A stretch of 18,180 nucleotides of DNA from Chloromonas sp. AAM2 (taxonomy: Eukaryota; Chlorophyta; Chlorophyceae; Chlamydomonadales; Chlamydomonadaceae): positions 1-18,180 of the forward strand of contig QAXH01004275.1 of assembly GCA_004335635.1 (NCBI GenBank), read 5' to 3'. Below are positions 8,129 through 18,140 of the stretch, in pieces; position 1 is the first letter of the stretch, and each line of letters starts with the position of its first letter. A program made the position numbers and the translations under genes. Under the pieces are notes generated by a model. It ran no database searches, was not told the DNA's origin, and was given only the letters and a program-made list of their open reading frames with translations.

Positions 8129-11100
8129 GTCATGGCCTGCAGGCAAGACAGGAGGGCGGGACGAGTAAGCAAATCAAGGGAGGCAAATAATCACCGTGCA
8201 GTTGCAGAAGTTGAATGTATGCGCACTCAAGGCAGGGTGGCAGGATATCCTGCAAGCCAACAAATGCGTGCGTCGCCGGGCTGGGTGCCTAATCAGCCTT
8301 TTCCCCCTCACCGCTCCCCAGCAGATCACCACCTTGCAAGTCGACATCACCACACTCCTTCACATGGCGCCCTTCTGACCAGGCTGGTTGCCTAGTCTGC
8401 CTTTCCCAAGCCAGGAAAATCACCACGTTGCAATCACCACAATCTCCTCGGGAAGAGGCCAAGCAGAACCTGTCGGTACACATGTGTGGATGCATGCGTG
8501 TGCCCCACCTTCCATGCAAAGACCCCAAACACTAACCTGCTGCATGGCCATCTGTGCCGCCTGTTGTTGGTACTGCTGGTACTGGTTGCCACCATACCCA
8601 GCCTGGGCTCCACCCCCTGTGCTGGCACGTGAGTTGAAACCGCCATAACCACCCATCATACCCGCTGCGCCCTGGCCAGTAGCATCCATACCCTGCTGCG
8701 CGCCCCCTCCCACGCCATAACCACCAGACGATTTCATTGCCGTTTGATTAGCGGTTGGTTGGTTGAGAGTTGGTTGGTTTGCGGTTGGCTGTTTGGGCGG
8801 CCAGCCTGCCATGCCTGTTTGGGCTGACATGAGGTTGTTTGATGCTGCTTGAGGGGGTGCCGGCGCCTGGTTCATGCCCATGTGGTTTGTAGGGGGAGTG
8901 GCAGCAGGGGGCGTGGGCATCATACCATGCTGGAGAGCGGGTGTTGGCTGGGCAGCTGCTGCATTGTAGGATTCCATGAGGGCTGAATTGGGCAGAGGGG
9001 GTGTGGCGTGTAGGTGAGGGGTACCGGTATTGGGGATGCCGGGCGATGGCTGCGTGTAAACAGGGACAACCAACACACAGTTGAGTGAGTCACTCGCCCA
9101 TAGGCATACATGCATGTACAAGTGAGTCGAAGTGGTCAAAGCGCAGCCACATGCACATCATTACACAGTAAAAGTCCAGTCACACGTCACACGTGTGCGG
9201 CCATTCCCCAGAGGTGCATGCACACACCACACTGAATCGTTCGTGCAGAGAGCAGGCTACAGAGAGAGAAGTACAACCCAAAGCAGGCGGCACGTTCTTG
9301 CCTTGGAAGACAGAACAGCATAATTTGCCTGGGACCAATACACCATGTATCTCACACCCCATGCCGCCCACCCGTCCCACAGCCCCTGGGATCGCATGGC
9401 AGCCCAACCATGCATCTTGCATCGTGTCCGCCTTATCGCTCACCATTCCTGTGCTGCCCGGCGGGGGCAGGCGGGACGGCTGCGGAGCCGCACCGCGTGT
9501 GTCTGCGGGAGAGGGACAAACAGCAGCACAGGGCCAAACATGCTGACTTGCCAGGGCCAAACCAGCTTTCAATAGTCAATAGTCATCAGGCCGACAGTCA
9601 GGCAGAGGGCCATACTTGTTGTCAGTGAACGACGTCTTGGCATCGCACTGAACAAACCCCACATGTCACCGGACGACACCTGTGCATGTAACTGAGTGGA
9701 GTGGCATTCTTTTTATTTGATGACACGATTGGACGCCACTCCAGCAGACCCATCCTTTGGCCTGCCTTGGCTCCGAGATCCAGGCATGGGTCAGGCAGGG
9801 TGCAAGCCCGGACACCACCAGTACATGGGGGCATGTTTCTACTGCACCCAACCTCCTATGCCACCCATGCTGTCACGTGCGTGGCATGTGAGTCCCATGT
9901 GCTCAGGAGGAACACACTGAAATGGACTAGCGGTTATCGGGTCTGGCCATGCACCCGCTTGCAGCCATTCGCTGCAACATTGCTGGCCATTCTGGAAAGC
10001 CAAACTGCCCCACCGATGCTAACTCCATCAAATCCCTGCTCTTAGCCGTTTTGGAAACGTACTGGCGGCACCAAACCCCCCACAGGGCCTCACCTCCTCC
10101 TGTGTAGTGTGTGTGGTTGTGTGCTGCCCCCGAGGGCTGGGCTGCCGCGTTAGCACGGCTCATGCGCTGCATCTCGGACTTGAGCAGGGCGCGCATAGCG
10201 GGAAAGGTGGTGGATATCAACACGTTGTGCGACCGGGACTGCAAAGCAAGACGAGGGATGGATTGATGGTGGTGGGTGGGTGGGGTGGGGTGGAGTCAGC
10301 AGGGCAGGCCATGCAAGCAAATGAGAGCGGTGTGATTGTGTGCAAGGGTCATCGAAAGCAAGGCGAGACGAGGGATAGTGGTGGAGTGGTGGGTAGGTGG
10401 CAGGATGTTGGGGGCTTGTGCATAAAACTCAGCCGGCCAGGCGATGTCAGCAAACCAAAGCGGTGGGGTTGCAACATGCAACAGAACATGCAAGGCATGA
10501 CGCTTCTCTGAACTATCAACACGGTCCATATGCTGTGGCGAATTGTTTGTTCGCTCTGACAATTCCAAAGTCTGACCGCTCTTGCGACAGCTGCACGGTG
10601 GTGTGCCAGGCAAGTTGGCACAGGGAATGGCGACCCAGCGAGTCAAGTCCATGTGACCCCCAGCAGCATAGGGCAGTCGAGTCGTGCCTGTTGTGTATGC
10701 AGTGTGGTGACGCAGCAAATGTAACGCAGACACTTGGGAAAGGAATGCAACGTGTATGCCATGTAGGCTTCAAAGCAAGGCTGGCTTAGGATACGAGTAA
10801 GGCTCGAGTCGATCCTGAATTGCTTGCAGATGCAGTAATAGCCGCTAGCCTGGGTTTATCAGTGTACATGAAGGAGGTCTGCATACTCCAAACCTTCAGG
10901 ATACAGCTGCGTGTTCTTTGCAAACGCCGTAAGCTTTACCACGTCATGCATAGAAGGCCGCAGACGACTGCACATGCACGTGCCGGCCAGCCTCACCAGT
11001 GCATGGCTTGCGTTGTTGATGATTGCCTTGTTGGACTGGATGAGAGCGGAGAACATGCCCGCATTGCAGCAGTAGCCGAGCATGTTGCACGCAAACAGCT

Positions 11101-13856
11101 GCAAGCACAAGGCAGGGGTAGCACATGTAGATGTATATGTGTAGATGTAGGTGTGCAGTTGATTGTGGTCCATGGCTTTCCAGTTTCTTCGCTAAATACT
11201 CACGTTGCGCGTTGCATCACTCCGTTCTCTCATTCACCTGTGACCAGCTTGTCCCATATGCGTGTGCAAGAAATCCGACAAGCACCCAGTCATTTCCTGG
11301 TTATCTGACGCAGCCTGTCAGCGTCACGACACCTTGTGTGCATCAATAACGGTAACAACACTGACTTGTTGCGCCCTGGCTACCTTTCCTGTGTACCTTA
11401 GCCTATGCTTCCATCGCCACTCGTCCCTCCCTCGGACCCCAGCATACACACTCCTTTGCAAACAGCCTCTCCGACGTGCCTGTGCAACCCTAGCCACACT
11501 CGCCAACAGCCCGACCCCTCTCTCCCCACGCACACGCCCATCACTCCCTCTCCGCCTGCCCCAGTTTGTGATGTACGCAACACACAGCCCGCAGGCATTC
11601 CCACTGCCTGCCGTTCTAGGACAGAGCTAGCCCCTTTATGAGTAGTACTCACATCCGTATTCTCCTGTCCCTCTCCTTACACGCTCTAACTCACGCAAAC
11701 ACACACTCCCACGACCACTGCCCATCCGTTCATCCCACCCCCTTAGCCGCCGCTCTCACTGTGAGGTTGCCGACTGTCATGTTGGGCTGCTGCCGATCCT
11801 TGAGGGTGACTAGGGACAGGGACATGTGGTGCGACTGCGGACACACCACCAGTGGAAGCAAGCCAGGAGATGGGAAAGAGAGCGGCAGGAGGCAAGGGAA
11901 GGATGCGATAGCCGGGCCACATAACAGCAGAAGTGTGTATAGCACAGCAGGAAGAGCAGACCGGCCAGGCAAAGCAATCATGCTCATTGGCTAGCATGCA
12001 TGAATTTGTCAAGCTGCTGCCCCCCTAATCAAAGAGCACATTCCTCACCGCTTGAATTTCCTGGCGCACATTTGCTGGCTACACATGCATTCGCTTGCAT
12101 GCGCCACACACGCTGCCTCACATCATTCACCAACGTGCCGGTACTCATCAATTTCATCTACCCATCTCACACACGTGCTGCTGCTACACTTAACATTTAG
12201 GATTCAAGGTTTGAGTGCGCACAAGGTGCACCCAGTCCATGTGACTCACATGTTTGAGCGCTGCCAGTAAGCTGAGGTGGTTGTGCCGCCACAGCCCGTT
12301 GCTCAGCTGCCTGAACATGACGGGCCCAGTGCCCCCACCCTCGCCCCCGTCCCCTGCGGCCCCCGGCTGGCCGGGCGGGCTTATGGTGGGCACCGGGGGG
12401 TAGGACAGCACCAGACCAACGCGACTGAAGTCACTCACACACTGCAGCCAGCCAGGGGGACACAGCATCATTTTTATCGCTCATGGTTTTCGACCGTCTG
12501 CATCTATGGAAAAATGACAGGCAAAACCGTGGTTAAAGAAAGCAAGACACGAGAACCAGACGATAATCAACCAGAATCTGATGAATGCATTTTCAACCAT
12601 CAACGAAGCGGCACAAAGCAAGCCAAGCCAGCTCAAACCTCGGCAGGGACGCGGATGTGTATGGCTCCTGAGCTGCTTCTGCTTTGAATGGACGGCTGGA
12701 ACACATCAAGGCGGATGAATCGCTTTAGTACCATGGTAGTACCATGGTATGCGGCTAGCCGCACTTGCATGCAACATTTAGGTCGTGGCATGACATGCAC
12801 ATTGGCTGTCTTCTCCTGCCTGTCCTCACCACCATCAGAGTCTGGCACGCCGGCTGCTGCCCCTCTGCCCCGATGGCCGAGGGCTGCTCCATGAGCGCCA
12901 TGAGGTCCACAAGCGCCTCGCACAGGCACGTCTCGCACAGACCCCCGCCCACGAGCTGGAGCCCGTCAAGCACCTGACGAACCTGTGACGAGGGATTCAA
13001 TAGGGAAGAACCTGTGGTGACTGAGTCATTAGGGAAGAACCGGTGGGAATTGAGTATTCCTGCAAATGGCTCTGTACTGAAAAGGAGCCAGGATGAGAGA
13101 GGTGATGGTGTAGTACACAATTCCACCACCCTACTAGCTGGTAGCAACTGCCTTAATATTATCTTTTCTGAAACTCTACTCTTGCTGCATGTTGGGCTGC
13201 TTGCCCCTCTGGTTTGGCTTTTACATTGAATGTGGCTTTCTAATGCACATCTCCCCTTCTCTTTCCTCTTTTGACCCAACCGCATCGCTTCTCCCCTTGC
13301 CTCGCCAATCCCCATCACCCCTTCCCTTTCCCTTGTCTCCCGTCCCCATTCTATATTCATCACCCCTTTCCCCTGTCTGACCTGTCCCCCCTGTTCTGTA
13401 CCTTCCCATCCCTGATCTGCCCCTTCCGTGCTCTATCCCTTGTCCGCTCTCTCCCATCCCTGCTGTCCCTTCCCCCCTCCTCTGCCTCACCTCTGCCACG
13501 GACGACAGCCACCCGCTAGATTCCACCATGGCACCTGCATAGGCCGCGTCACGTGTGCGGTACACGCACACCGCAAACTCCACCTTACCCAGCTTGCCCC
13601 TGTCCATCTCCCTCAGCAGCGGCTCAACATACAAGGATCGGGCATCAGGCCACAAGTTACCCATTGCCACGGTGCCCTCAATTAAAAGAACAAAGCGCAT
13701 GCCAGGCCCGGGCGTGAAGGCAGGTGCAGGCACGTGCGCCGGCTTAGGCTGAGTCGGGTTGGGGTTGGGCGTTGGGGTGGGAGCAGGGGGCGTTGGCGCC
13801 TGCTGCATTGTTGCATTGTAGCCAGGTGTGGGTGTGGTGTAGTTGTGCTGCATCAT
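5172..13856 (-). CDS. MED25: Mediator complex subunit MED25 (VWA + ACID domains)
   Basis: Links transcription activators to the Mediator complex in the nucleus. Fourteen minus-strand exons: 13856-13491, 12982-12830, 12695-12639, 12441-12250, 11834-11760, 11098-10997, 10238-10094, 9502-9444, 9049-8537, 8136-7989, 7303-7141, 6384-6296, 5827-5719 and 5307-5172, ending in TGA. All junction phases agree; the predicted protein is 768 aa. Residues 53-256 form the VWA domain (FVLLIEGTVAMG, then VYRTRD, SSGWLSSV and GGGLCETCLCEALVDLM). The middle is Pro/Gln/Gly-rich with a 12-Gln run (558-569). The ACID domain fills the C terminus from about 605. The start is the first in-frame ATG (tandem ATGATG); the frame is open for about 66 bp upstream without another ATG. 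Weakest calls are exon 3 (57 nt, donor GTTTGA) and the completeness of exons 5-6. Plant MED25 (PFT1) acts in jasmonate and light signalling; the algal role is unknown. Confidence 0.85.
6066..6330. repeat. Duplicated end of MED25 exon 12 inside the next intron
   Basis: The plus-strand string CCTCCC-GTGCGAGCATCTG occurs at about 6292-6314, spanning the 3' end of exon 12 and its donor, and again at about 6103-6123 in the following intron with one substitution. Nearby CCCCAAGC-ATGC is also shared (6078 and 6250 regions). The intronic copy has GTTGGC in place of the donor GTAGGC. It carries only the end of the exon. Confidence 0.7.
6472..6735. repeat. Two-copy diverged direct repeat, about 188-bp offset, in MED25 intron
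   Basis: 6478-6540 and 6666-6732 share CACATCATGGC, then CACGTGTT, GA-CCTGGCAA and CGCCAACT in the same order. It lies in the intron between exons 11 and 12. Confidence 0.6.
8092..8127 (-). repeat. Pure (CAG)12 trinucleotide repeat in MED25 exon 10
   Basis: Twelve uninterrupted CTG triplets on the plus strand read as CAG (Gln) in the MED25 frame. Confidence 0.95.
8278..8449. repeat. Two-copy diverged tandem repeat in MED25 intron
   Basis: GGGCTGGGTGCCTA at 8278 and AGGCTGGTTGCCTA at 8380 are each followed by a GCCTTT tract, AATCACCAC or GATCACCACC, TTGCAA and a CATCACCACA-TCTCCT-like tail. Period is about 100 bp. It lies in the intron between exons 9 and 10. Confidence 0.65.
12731..12751. 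repeat. Twin TACCATGGTA palindromes
   Basis: Two copies of the 10-bp palindrome TACCATGGTA are separated by one base, in the intron between MED25 exons 2 and 3. Confidence 0.8.
13001..13049. repeat. Short direct repeat, 29-bp period, in MED25 intron 1
   Basis: TAGGGAAGAACC occurs at 13001-13012 and 13030-13041, each followed by a GTGG and a TGAGT string. Confidence 0.75.
13240..13490 (-). other. Polypurine tract in MED25 intron 1
   Basis: About 250 bp of the plus strand is strongly C/T-rich, with runs such as CCCTTCCCTTTCCCTTG. The MED25 RNA is therefore G/A-rich here. Part of an open frame through it is low complexity and not coding. Confidence 0.7.
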
Positions 13857-14205
13857 GGTGCTTGTGCTGGCGCCTCTGATGCCTGCCTTCAAAGCTCGGC
13901 TTGCTACTAGGCGTCTTCTGAATTATGTCTTGAAATGCCAGGGGTTAGACGCAGGATCCCTCATTGAGCTTCTGCAGCAAAGCATCTGGTGAAGATTCGG
14001 CTGCATGAGAGCTGCTTGGAGTAGTGCAAGTGTGATTCGGAGTAGCTAATGGTCCGCTTCAAGAGTCCTGGGGCTGCATGATCTACAGCTTTTTGAGCTG
14101 ATGTGGCGTGCATCACGTGACACACGCAAACTTCGCGATTTGCAGCGCAGGAACTCGGATGCCGTTACATTGGGCATATTGATCTAGTGGCGCATTGCGC
14201 ACGTC
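13857..14205. promoter_or_regulatory. Divergent promoter between MED25 and the coiled-coil gene
   Basis: A 349-bp gap separates the two start codons on opposite strands, with no gene in it. It must hold both 5' UTRs and both core promoters, unless unseen 5' exons exist. A CACGTG (G-box/E-box) core lies at 14114-14119. No convincing TATA box was seen. Confidence 0.55.
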
Positions 14206-17200
14206 ATGAACGGGCCAGGAGGCAACCGGAACGGTCGCGGGCGAGGCAGCTGTGAGCGACTTTTTGACCTTGAAGGTGAGAAGTGATTCAGCAGGTAGTA
14301 AATACACTTATGTTACAAGGTTATGCACGTAAGCACCATGTGTTTGATGCACAAACCCTAGAAGGGGCAGCTAAGTCGTTGAGCATGGCCCTCTCCCAAG
14401 CTTATCTAGGCCATCATACGAAGTCATGCCAATCATGGCATGTGTTCTAATCATGTGCGTGTGTAGCCAACCTCGTGTTAAATGCATAGCTGTTCTTCAT
14501 CTGCAGCTCCGCATGCAGGCCAACAGCTGTCGTGCATACAAATCAAGACAGCTGTACATGCAAGCAGCCTTGGATGAGACGCATACATGTCACACGTACG
14601 CACGAGCAAGCATGGTGCAAAACTTTGAATGAGCAGCGTGATCCGTGTGTGTGCAGGCCAGGGCGATTATGGTGCACCAGGCCCAGGGCCAGGGTCAAGA
14701 AACAGCAACAGCAACCAGAACCTGCCTCCTCGTGGCAATCAGGGCGGGGGATATGGCAACCAGGGAGGAGGGGGGCAAAGGCCATACACAGGCTGGGTGG
14801 AAGGACAGACGCCCGGATCTCAGGCACAGCTTGTAATCAGAGATCTCAAGCAGCGTGTGAGAGATGTCAGAAAACTGTGAGTCACACAGGTTGAACGCAA
14901 GCGCATCACAGGGCAAGGTTCAAGGCTGTGACCAGTTGGACGGACCATCTGGTAGACATGTGTTTGGCGCCATGTGCATGCTAATTGAAGGCCAATGCAA
15001 CGTTGAATGCATGGTATGGCATGTGGCACCAGCTGCATGCAGCATTGCAGGCCTGAGACAGTCAGCAGGCTTGCTCATGCCACCTAGCTATCCAAATCCC
15101 TGCTTCCTTACACTGGCACCTGCTTTTTCCAACAGTAGCTGCTTGTGCTTGCGTGCATGTTATCAACGGTTCCTTTCCTGCCTTGCTTGCAGGCATGATG
15201 AGGTCGTCAACAAGCTCAACTACTCACAACAGCAGAACTCAGACCTAGTGGTGAGCAGCTTTGTCATCGACTCCTGCTACAGATTTTGTGTCAACCGGCC
15301 TCTCCATGCACATTTCGCTTGGGCTCTGCCACCTGTTGAAAGTGTTTAATCCTTTCCGTCAATCATTGAATGGCGATGTGTGAAGCAGGAAAAGGAAGTG
15401 TTGCGATCTTTGCACTGAGGGCTGTCGCAGTCTTGCTATCAACAGCAGGGAGAGAGGCTGTTGTCCAATTACATCCTACAGCGGCCGCCACCTGATGTTG
15501 CAAATTGGTGCCGTCACAGGCTCAGGCCAGGGCCCAGGACAACAATCACAAGCGGGAGGTGGCTCGCTTGAAGAAGGAGGCGGAGTACTACAAGCGGCTC
15601 AGGCAGGCTGCCGAGGTGAGAGCCATCATCTGCACATGTACTCAACACAGGGGTGAGCCTGTGCCACACAACCAGTCGTATGTAATGTTCAAAAAGTTTG
15701 GAAGCGGTGCAGTGCTCATGGCCAAGTGTGCACCCATTGCTCGTGCCATTCAAAACGTCTGATATCCAAGAGGCACCTGCTGCATCCACGCAAGCACAAC
15801 CAGGGCTTGTAAGCAACGTGGCCATCAGATCAGGTTGTGCAGGCGCGGCCAAGAGAAATACAAGGTGCAGATCAAGTCTTGGGGGTTGAGTAATGATATC
15901 ATCATCATCATCACCACCACCAGCAAATCATCTTCACCAAATGCCAAACAAGCTAGCCCAAGAACTCAAATCAAAAGCCAATTCAACAATCATGCGTCAG
16001 GAATTGAGCATGACATGTGGCATGTGGCCCCTATGCCCTGCACTGCAGAGGCGCGCTGCGGGCATGGAGCAGCAGCTGGCGGTGTTTGAGCGGCACGCCC
16101 AGGGCGTGGACGAGGCACAGACCGGCCTTATTCAGGAGACACAGGTGCTCATGACGCACAAGGCAGAGCTGGCGACAAAGTTAAAACAGGTGGGCGCCCA
16201 GGGGCTGTCTGGGGTGTGGAAGCACGTTGGTACAAGGCACTGCAACAGGCCCTACTTGGCCTGGTTGGGTTTGAGGTAATCGTGGAGTATGCAAGGATTT
16301 TTCACTGCCACCAGCCGGAGCATCCAGCCAAACCTATAGTATTGCTGACCTCAAGTTTGTTGAACAGCATGCTTACTCTGGGGGGCAGTTATTTATGCTG
16401 CATTACCATTCATACTGACTTGAGTGGCTGATTAACTGTGACGAGAGTGCATTAGGGTTAAGATTAAGCCTAGCCCTAACAACTGTGATGAGGGTGGGTA
16501 ACGGTTAGGGTTGGCGTCATTGAGCCACAACCGCATCCCATGCTGTGCCTAACCCGTACCCGAACCCCATCCCATGGTGACCCCTGTGTATGCTGCAGAC
16601 GGAGGGTGAGCTGGCCATGCAGCGCGAGACCGTGACACAGCTCACCGACCAACTGTACAGCTTGCAAGCGGAAAATGCCGAGCTCAAGGAAATGTACGAC
16701 AAGGTGAGACCAAGCATGCATTGCATGTGGCAGAAGCATGCTAGCGTGAGGGCGCCTGACCTATGCATGGGCTCCTCAGGATGTGTGTAGGTTTCTTGTC
16801 TACGCAGCACAGCCGTTGTCATCTGCATCAAATTCAGGCAAGTGTTTGATGCACTGGGCTGATCAGTCCTGTATGGGATGAATGGGAGCACAAGTTGTAG
16901 CAGACCTCGAGCAAGGTTGGCTTTGTCCTGAGTTCCTTGCAAGTTGTGAACGGTCCCAAATTCTTCCCACCGTGCCGGCGCTGTTCACATCCACTGAAGC
17001 GCAGCTGAATTTACCGTGAATTCGTTTGCTCACCTTCTCAAACAGGTCATAAACAGCAATCAACATGGCTGCGTTTGCTTGGTTTTGCAGATGATGCAGG
17101 CTGGCCAGTTGATGCTGACTAATCCCGTGGCCCATTGGCCGGAGGACGACCTGGATCGACTGTATGTAGACGACGATGGGTACCTGGGCACGGGCCCTGA

Positions 17201-17294
17201 CGGCCTGGACTCGAGTCCTGGAAAGGGCCCCAGTCCCGCCAAGGATACAGCGGCGACCGAGGGAGAGGTGGCGGCTGAACCCGCATCCGGATGA
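14206..17294 (+). CDS. Uncharacterised coiled-coil protein with Gly/Asn-rich N terminus
   Basis: Not assigned to a family. Seven exons: 14206-14275, 14657-14876, 15193-15250, 15520-15615, 16049-16189, 16599-16703 and 17091-17294, with stop TGA. Phases are 1, 2, 0, 0, 0 and 0 and all fit, giving about 297 aa. Residues 1-70 are Gly, Asn, Gln and Arg-rich (GNRNGRGRGS, later GGGYGNQGGGGQ), RGG-like and likely disordered. Residues 75-235 are charged and Leu-spaced, a likely coiled coil (VIRDLKQRVRDVRKL, REVARLKKEAEYYKRLRQAA, LYSLQAENAELKEMYDK). The tail (240-297) is acidic with LDRLYVDDDGYLG, then Pro/Ser/Gly. Acceptors are mostly CTGCAG or TTTTGCAG; donors are GTGAG or similar. Alternatives: a second in-phase donor after 14251, a possible 9-nt exon at 15389-15397 (Glu-Lys-Glu), and a start at 14629. 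A scaffold or RNA-linked role would be a guess. Confidence 0.72.
15407..15428 (+). repeat. Dispersed repeat copy, identical to 17632-17653
   Basis: A 22-bp string (core TTTGCACTGAGGGCTGTCGC) is identical at both places. This copy lies in an intron of the coiled-coil gene. Confidence 0.8.
15896..15927 (+). repeat. Imperfect (ATC/ACC)n trinucleotide repeat
   Basis: A run of ATC triplets followed by ACC triplets, in the intron of the coiled-coil gene between 15616 and 16048. Confidence 0.75.
16451..16568. repeat. Degenerate telomere-like repeats in an intron
   Basis: TTAGGGTTAAG (16452-16462), CCCTAAC (16474-16480), GGTTAGGGTTGG (16503-16514) and CCTAACCCGTACCCGAACCCC (16548-16568) resemble degraded TTAGGG-type units in both orientations, between two exons of the coiled-coil gene. 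Confidence 0.55.
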
Positions 17295-17631
17295 TGCAAC
17301 AGCGCCCTTGTCTGTGCCTGAACATTGCTCTGAGTCCTGCTGGCTGAACTGCTGCTGCTGCTTATCCTGGTTGTGATTTCATGCTGCTGTTTAAAGCCGC
17401 CGATGTACTGATCCATGAGGACAAACGATGTTGATCCAGACACAGGCGCATCCATTTGCAAATATTTGCAGACGGTGCTTTTTGCTGGCATAGGCCAGTA
17501 AGAAATGTTGACCCGGACATGCTTGAAAGACGATGCCGAGTTGATCAGACCATCACTATCACTATCATGTAGATGATTGATTAGCTGAGTGAATGTGCTA
17601 CCGTTCGTCAGCTATTGTTGGTTCCGAACGC

Positions 17632-17694
17632 TCTTTGCACTGAGGGCTGTCGCGGCCTTTGTGCCACACAGCATGAGGGCACCACATCTCAGAC
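17632..17694 (+). repeat. Composite dispersed repeat (parts also at 15407 and 4717)
   Basis: The left half (17632-17653) is identical to 15407-15428. The right half (17663-17694) matches 4717-4748 with two substitutions. The two halves sit 9 bp apart only here, so this may be the longer version of a dispersed element. Confidence 0.7.
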
Positions 17695-17755
17695 ATCTCT
17701 AGTAGCGAGACTGCTTAGCCCGGATATAGATCTGCCTTGACAGTGACGTATCAAA

Positions 17756-17760
17756 TGTAA
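17756..17760 (+). promoter_or_regulatory. Poly(A) signal TGTAA of the coiled-coil gene
   Basis: It is the first plus-strand TGTAA after the stop codon at 17292-17294. Confidence 0.5.
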
Positions 17761-18110
17761 GCACTTGGCAGATGAGCGACATAACCACCGTGTGAAGGCG
17801 ACTCCGCATTACAAGGTTGATACAAGTGCCTCTGTTCAACTTTTGGATGCCTGCGTGGAAACAGGACGTGATTCAAGCCTGGCCTGGCAAAACAGAAGCC
17901 ATGCCTCCTGAGAGGACAGTGGCCACATCTGGAATGGCTGGTACATTAGGAACTATAGAAAAACGAAATGTCAGAAGATGCTACGTCGGACAAGTGGGGG
18001 CGCTTGATTCATCCAGGTTGAATCAGCACTGTCCAGATAAATCAACTGACTTGAAAGAATTAACTGAACTTTGCGTCTGAATCAGGCACGGTTGATTGGG
18101 GGGGCTGATT

Positions 18111-18140
18111 CCTGGTATATATATATGTATTTACACCAGG
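18111..18140. repeat. AT-rich near-palindrome with (TA)n core
   Basis: CCTGGT at 18111-18116 and ACCAGG at 18135-18140 are reverse complements. They enclose a TATATATATATGTATTTAC core, which itself largely pairs. Confidence 0.8.

Larger units (their letters stand above)
7989..9049 (-). other. MED25 low-complexity Gln/Pro/Gly/Met-rich linker (exons 9-10)
   Basis: Exons 9049-8537 and 8136-7989 encode about 220 aa rich in Pro, Gln, Gly, Ala, Met and Asn, with short repeats (NQPT-type units), a Gly-Tyr-rich stretch, a QYQQYQQQ cluster and a pure CAG-encoded run of 12 Gln. Similar Gln-rich stretches occur in plant MED25. Likely disordered. Confidence 0.8.
12250..13700 (-). other. MED25 von Willebrand factor A domain (exons 1-4)
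   Basis: The VWA domain docks MED25 to Mediator in the known family. Exon 1 gives the first beta strand (MRFVLLIEGT), the WPDARSLYVEPLLREM helix, the EFAVCVYRT strand and SSGWLSSVAE. Exon 2 gives GLQLVGGGLCETCLCEALVD, equivalent to the plant SGGGFNEVAIAEGLAEALMM block, and the QTLMV strand. Exon 4 gives a VGLVLSYPPVPTIS strand and an FRQLSNG motif near the plant RALYNAG position. The metal-binding DxSxS motif is replaced by EGT, as usual in MED25. Confidence 0.85.

Noticed and set aside
12277..12687. 136-aa plus-strand open frame
   Set aside because: It lies opposite MED25 exons 3 and 4 and the intron between them; its sequence is an antisense shadow.
13857..13892. TTG at 13892 as the MED25 start
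   Set aside because: A nuclear gene would normally use ATG; the first in-frame ATG is at 13856.
15843..15864. Possible coiled-coil exon ending in EKYK before GTGCAG
   Set aside because: Its 22-nt length breaks the phase between the exons at 15520-15615 and 16049-16189.
17817..18080. 87-aa plus-strand open frame as a gene
   Set aside because: No motif, no splice context and no similarity I can recognise; its length is ordinary for chance.
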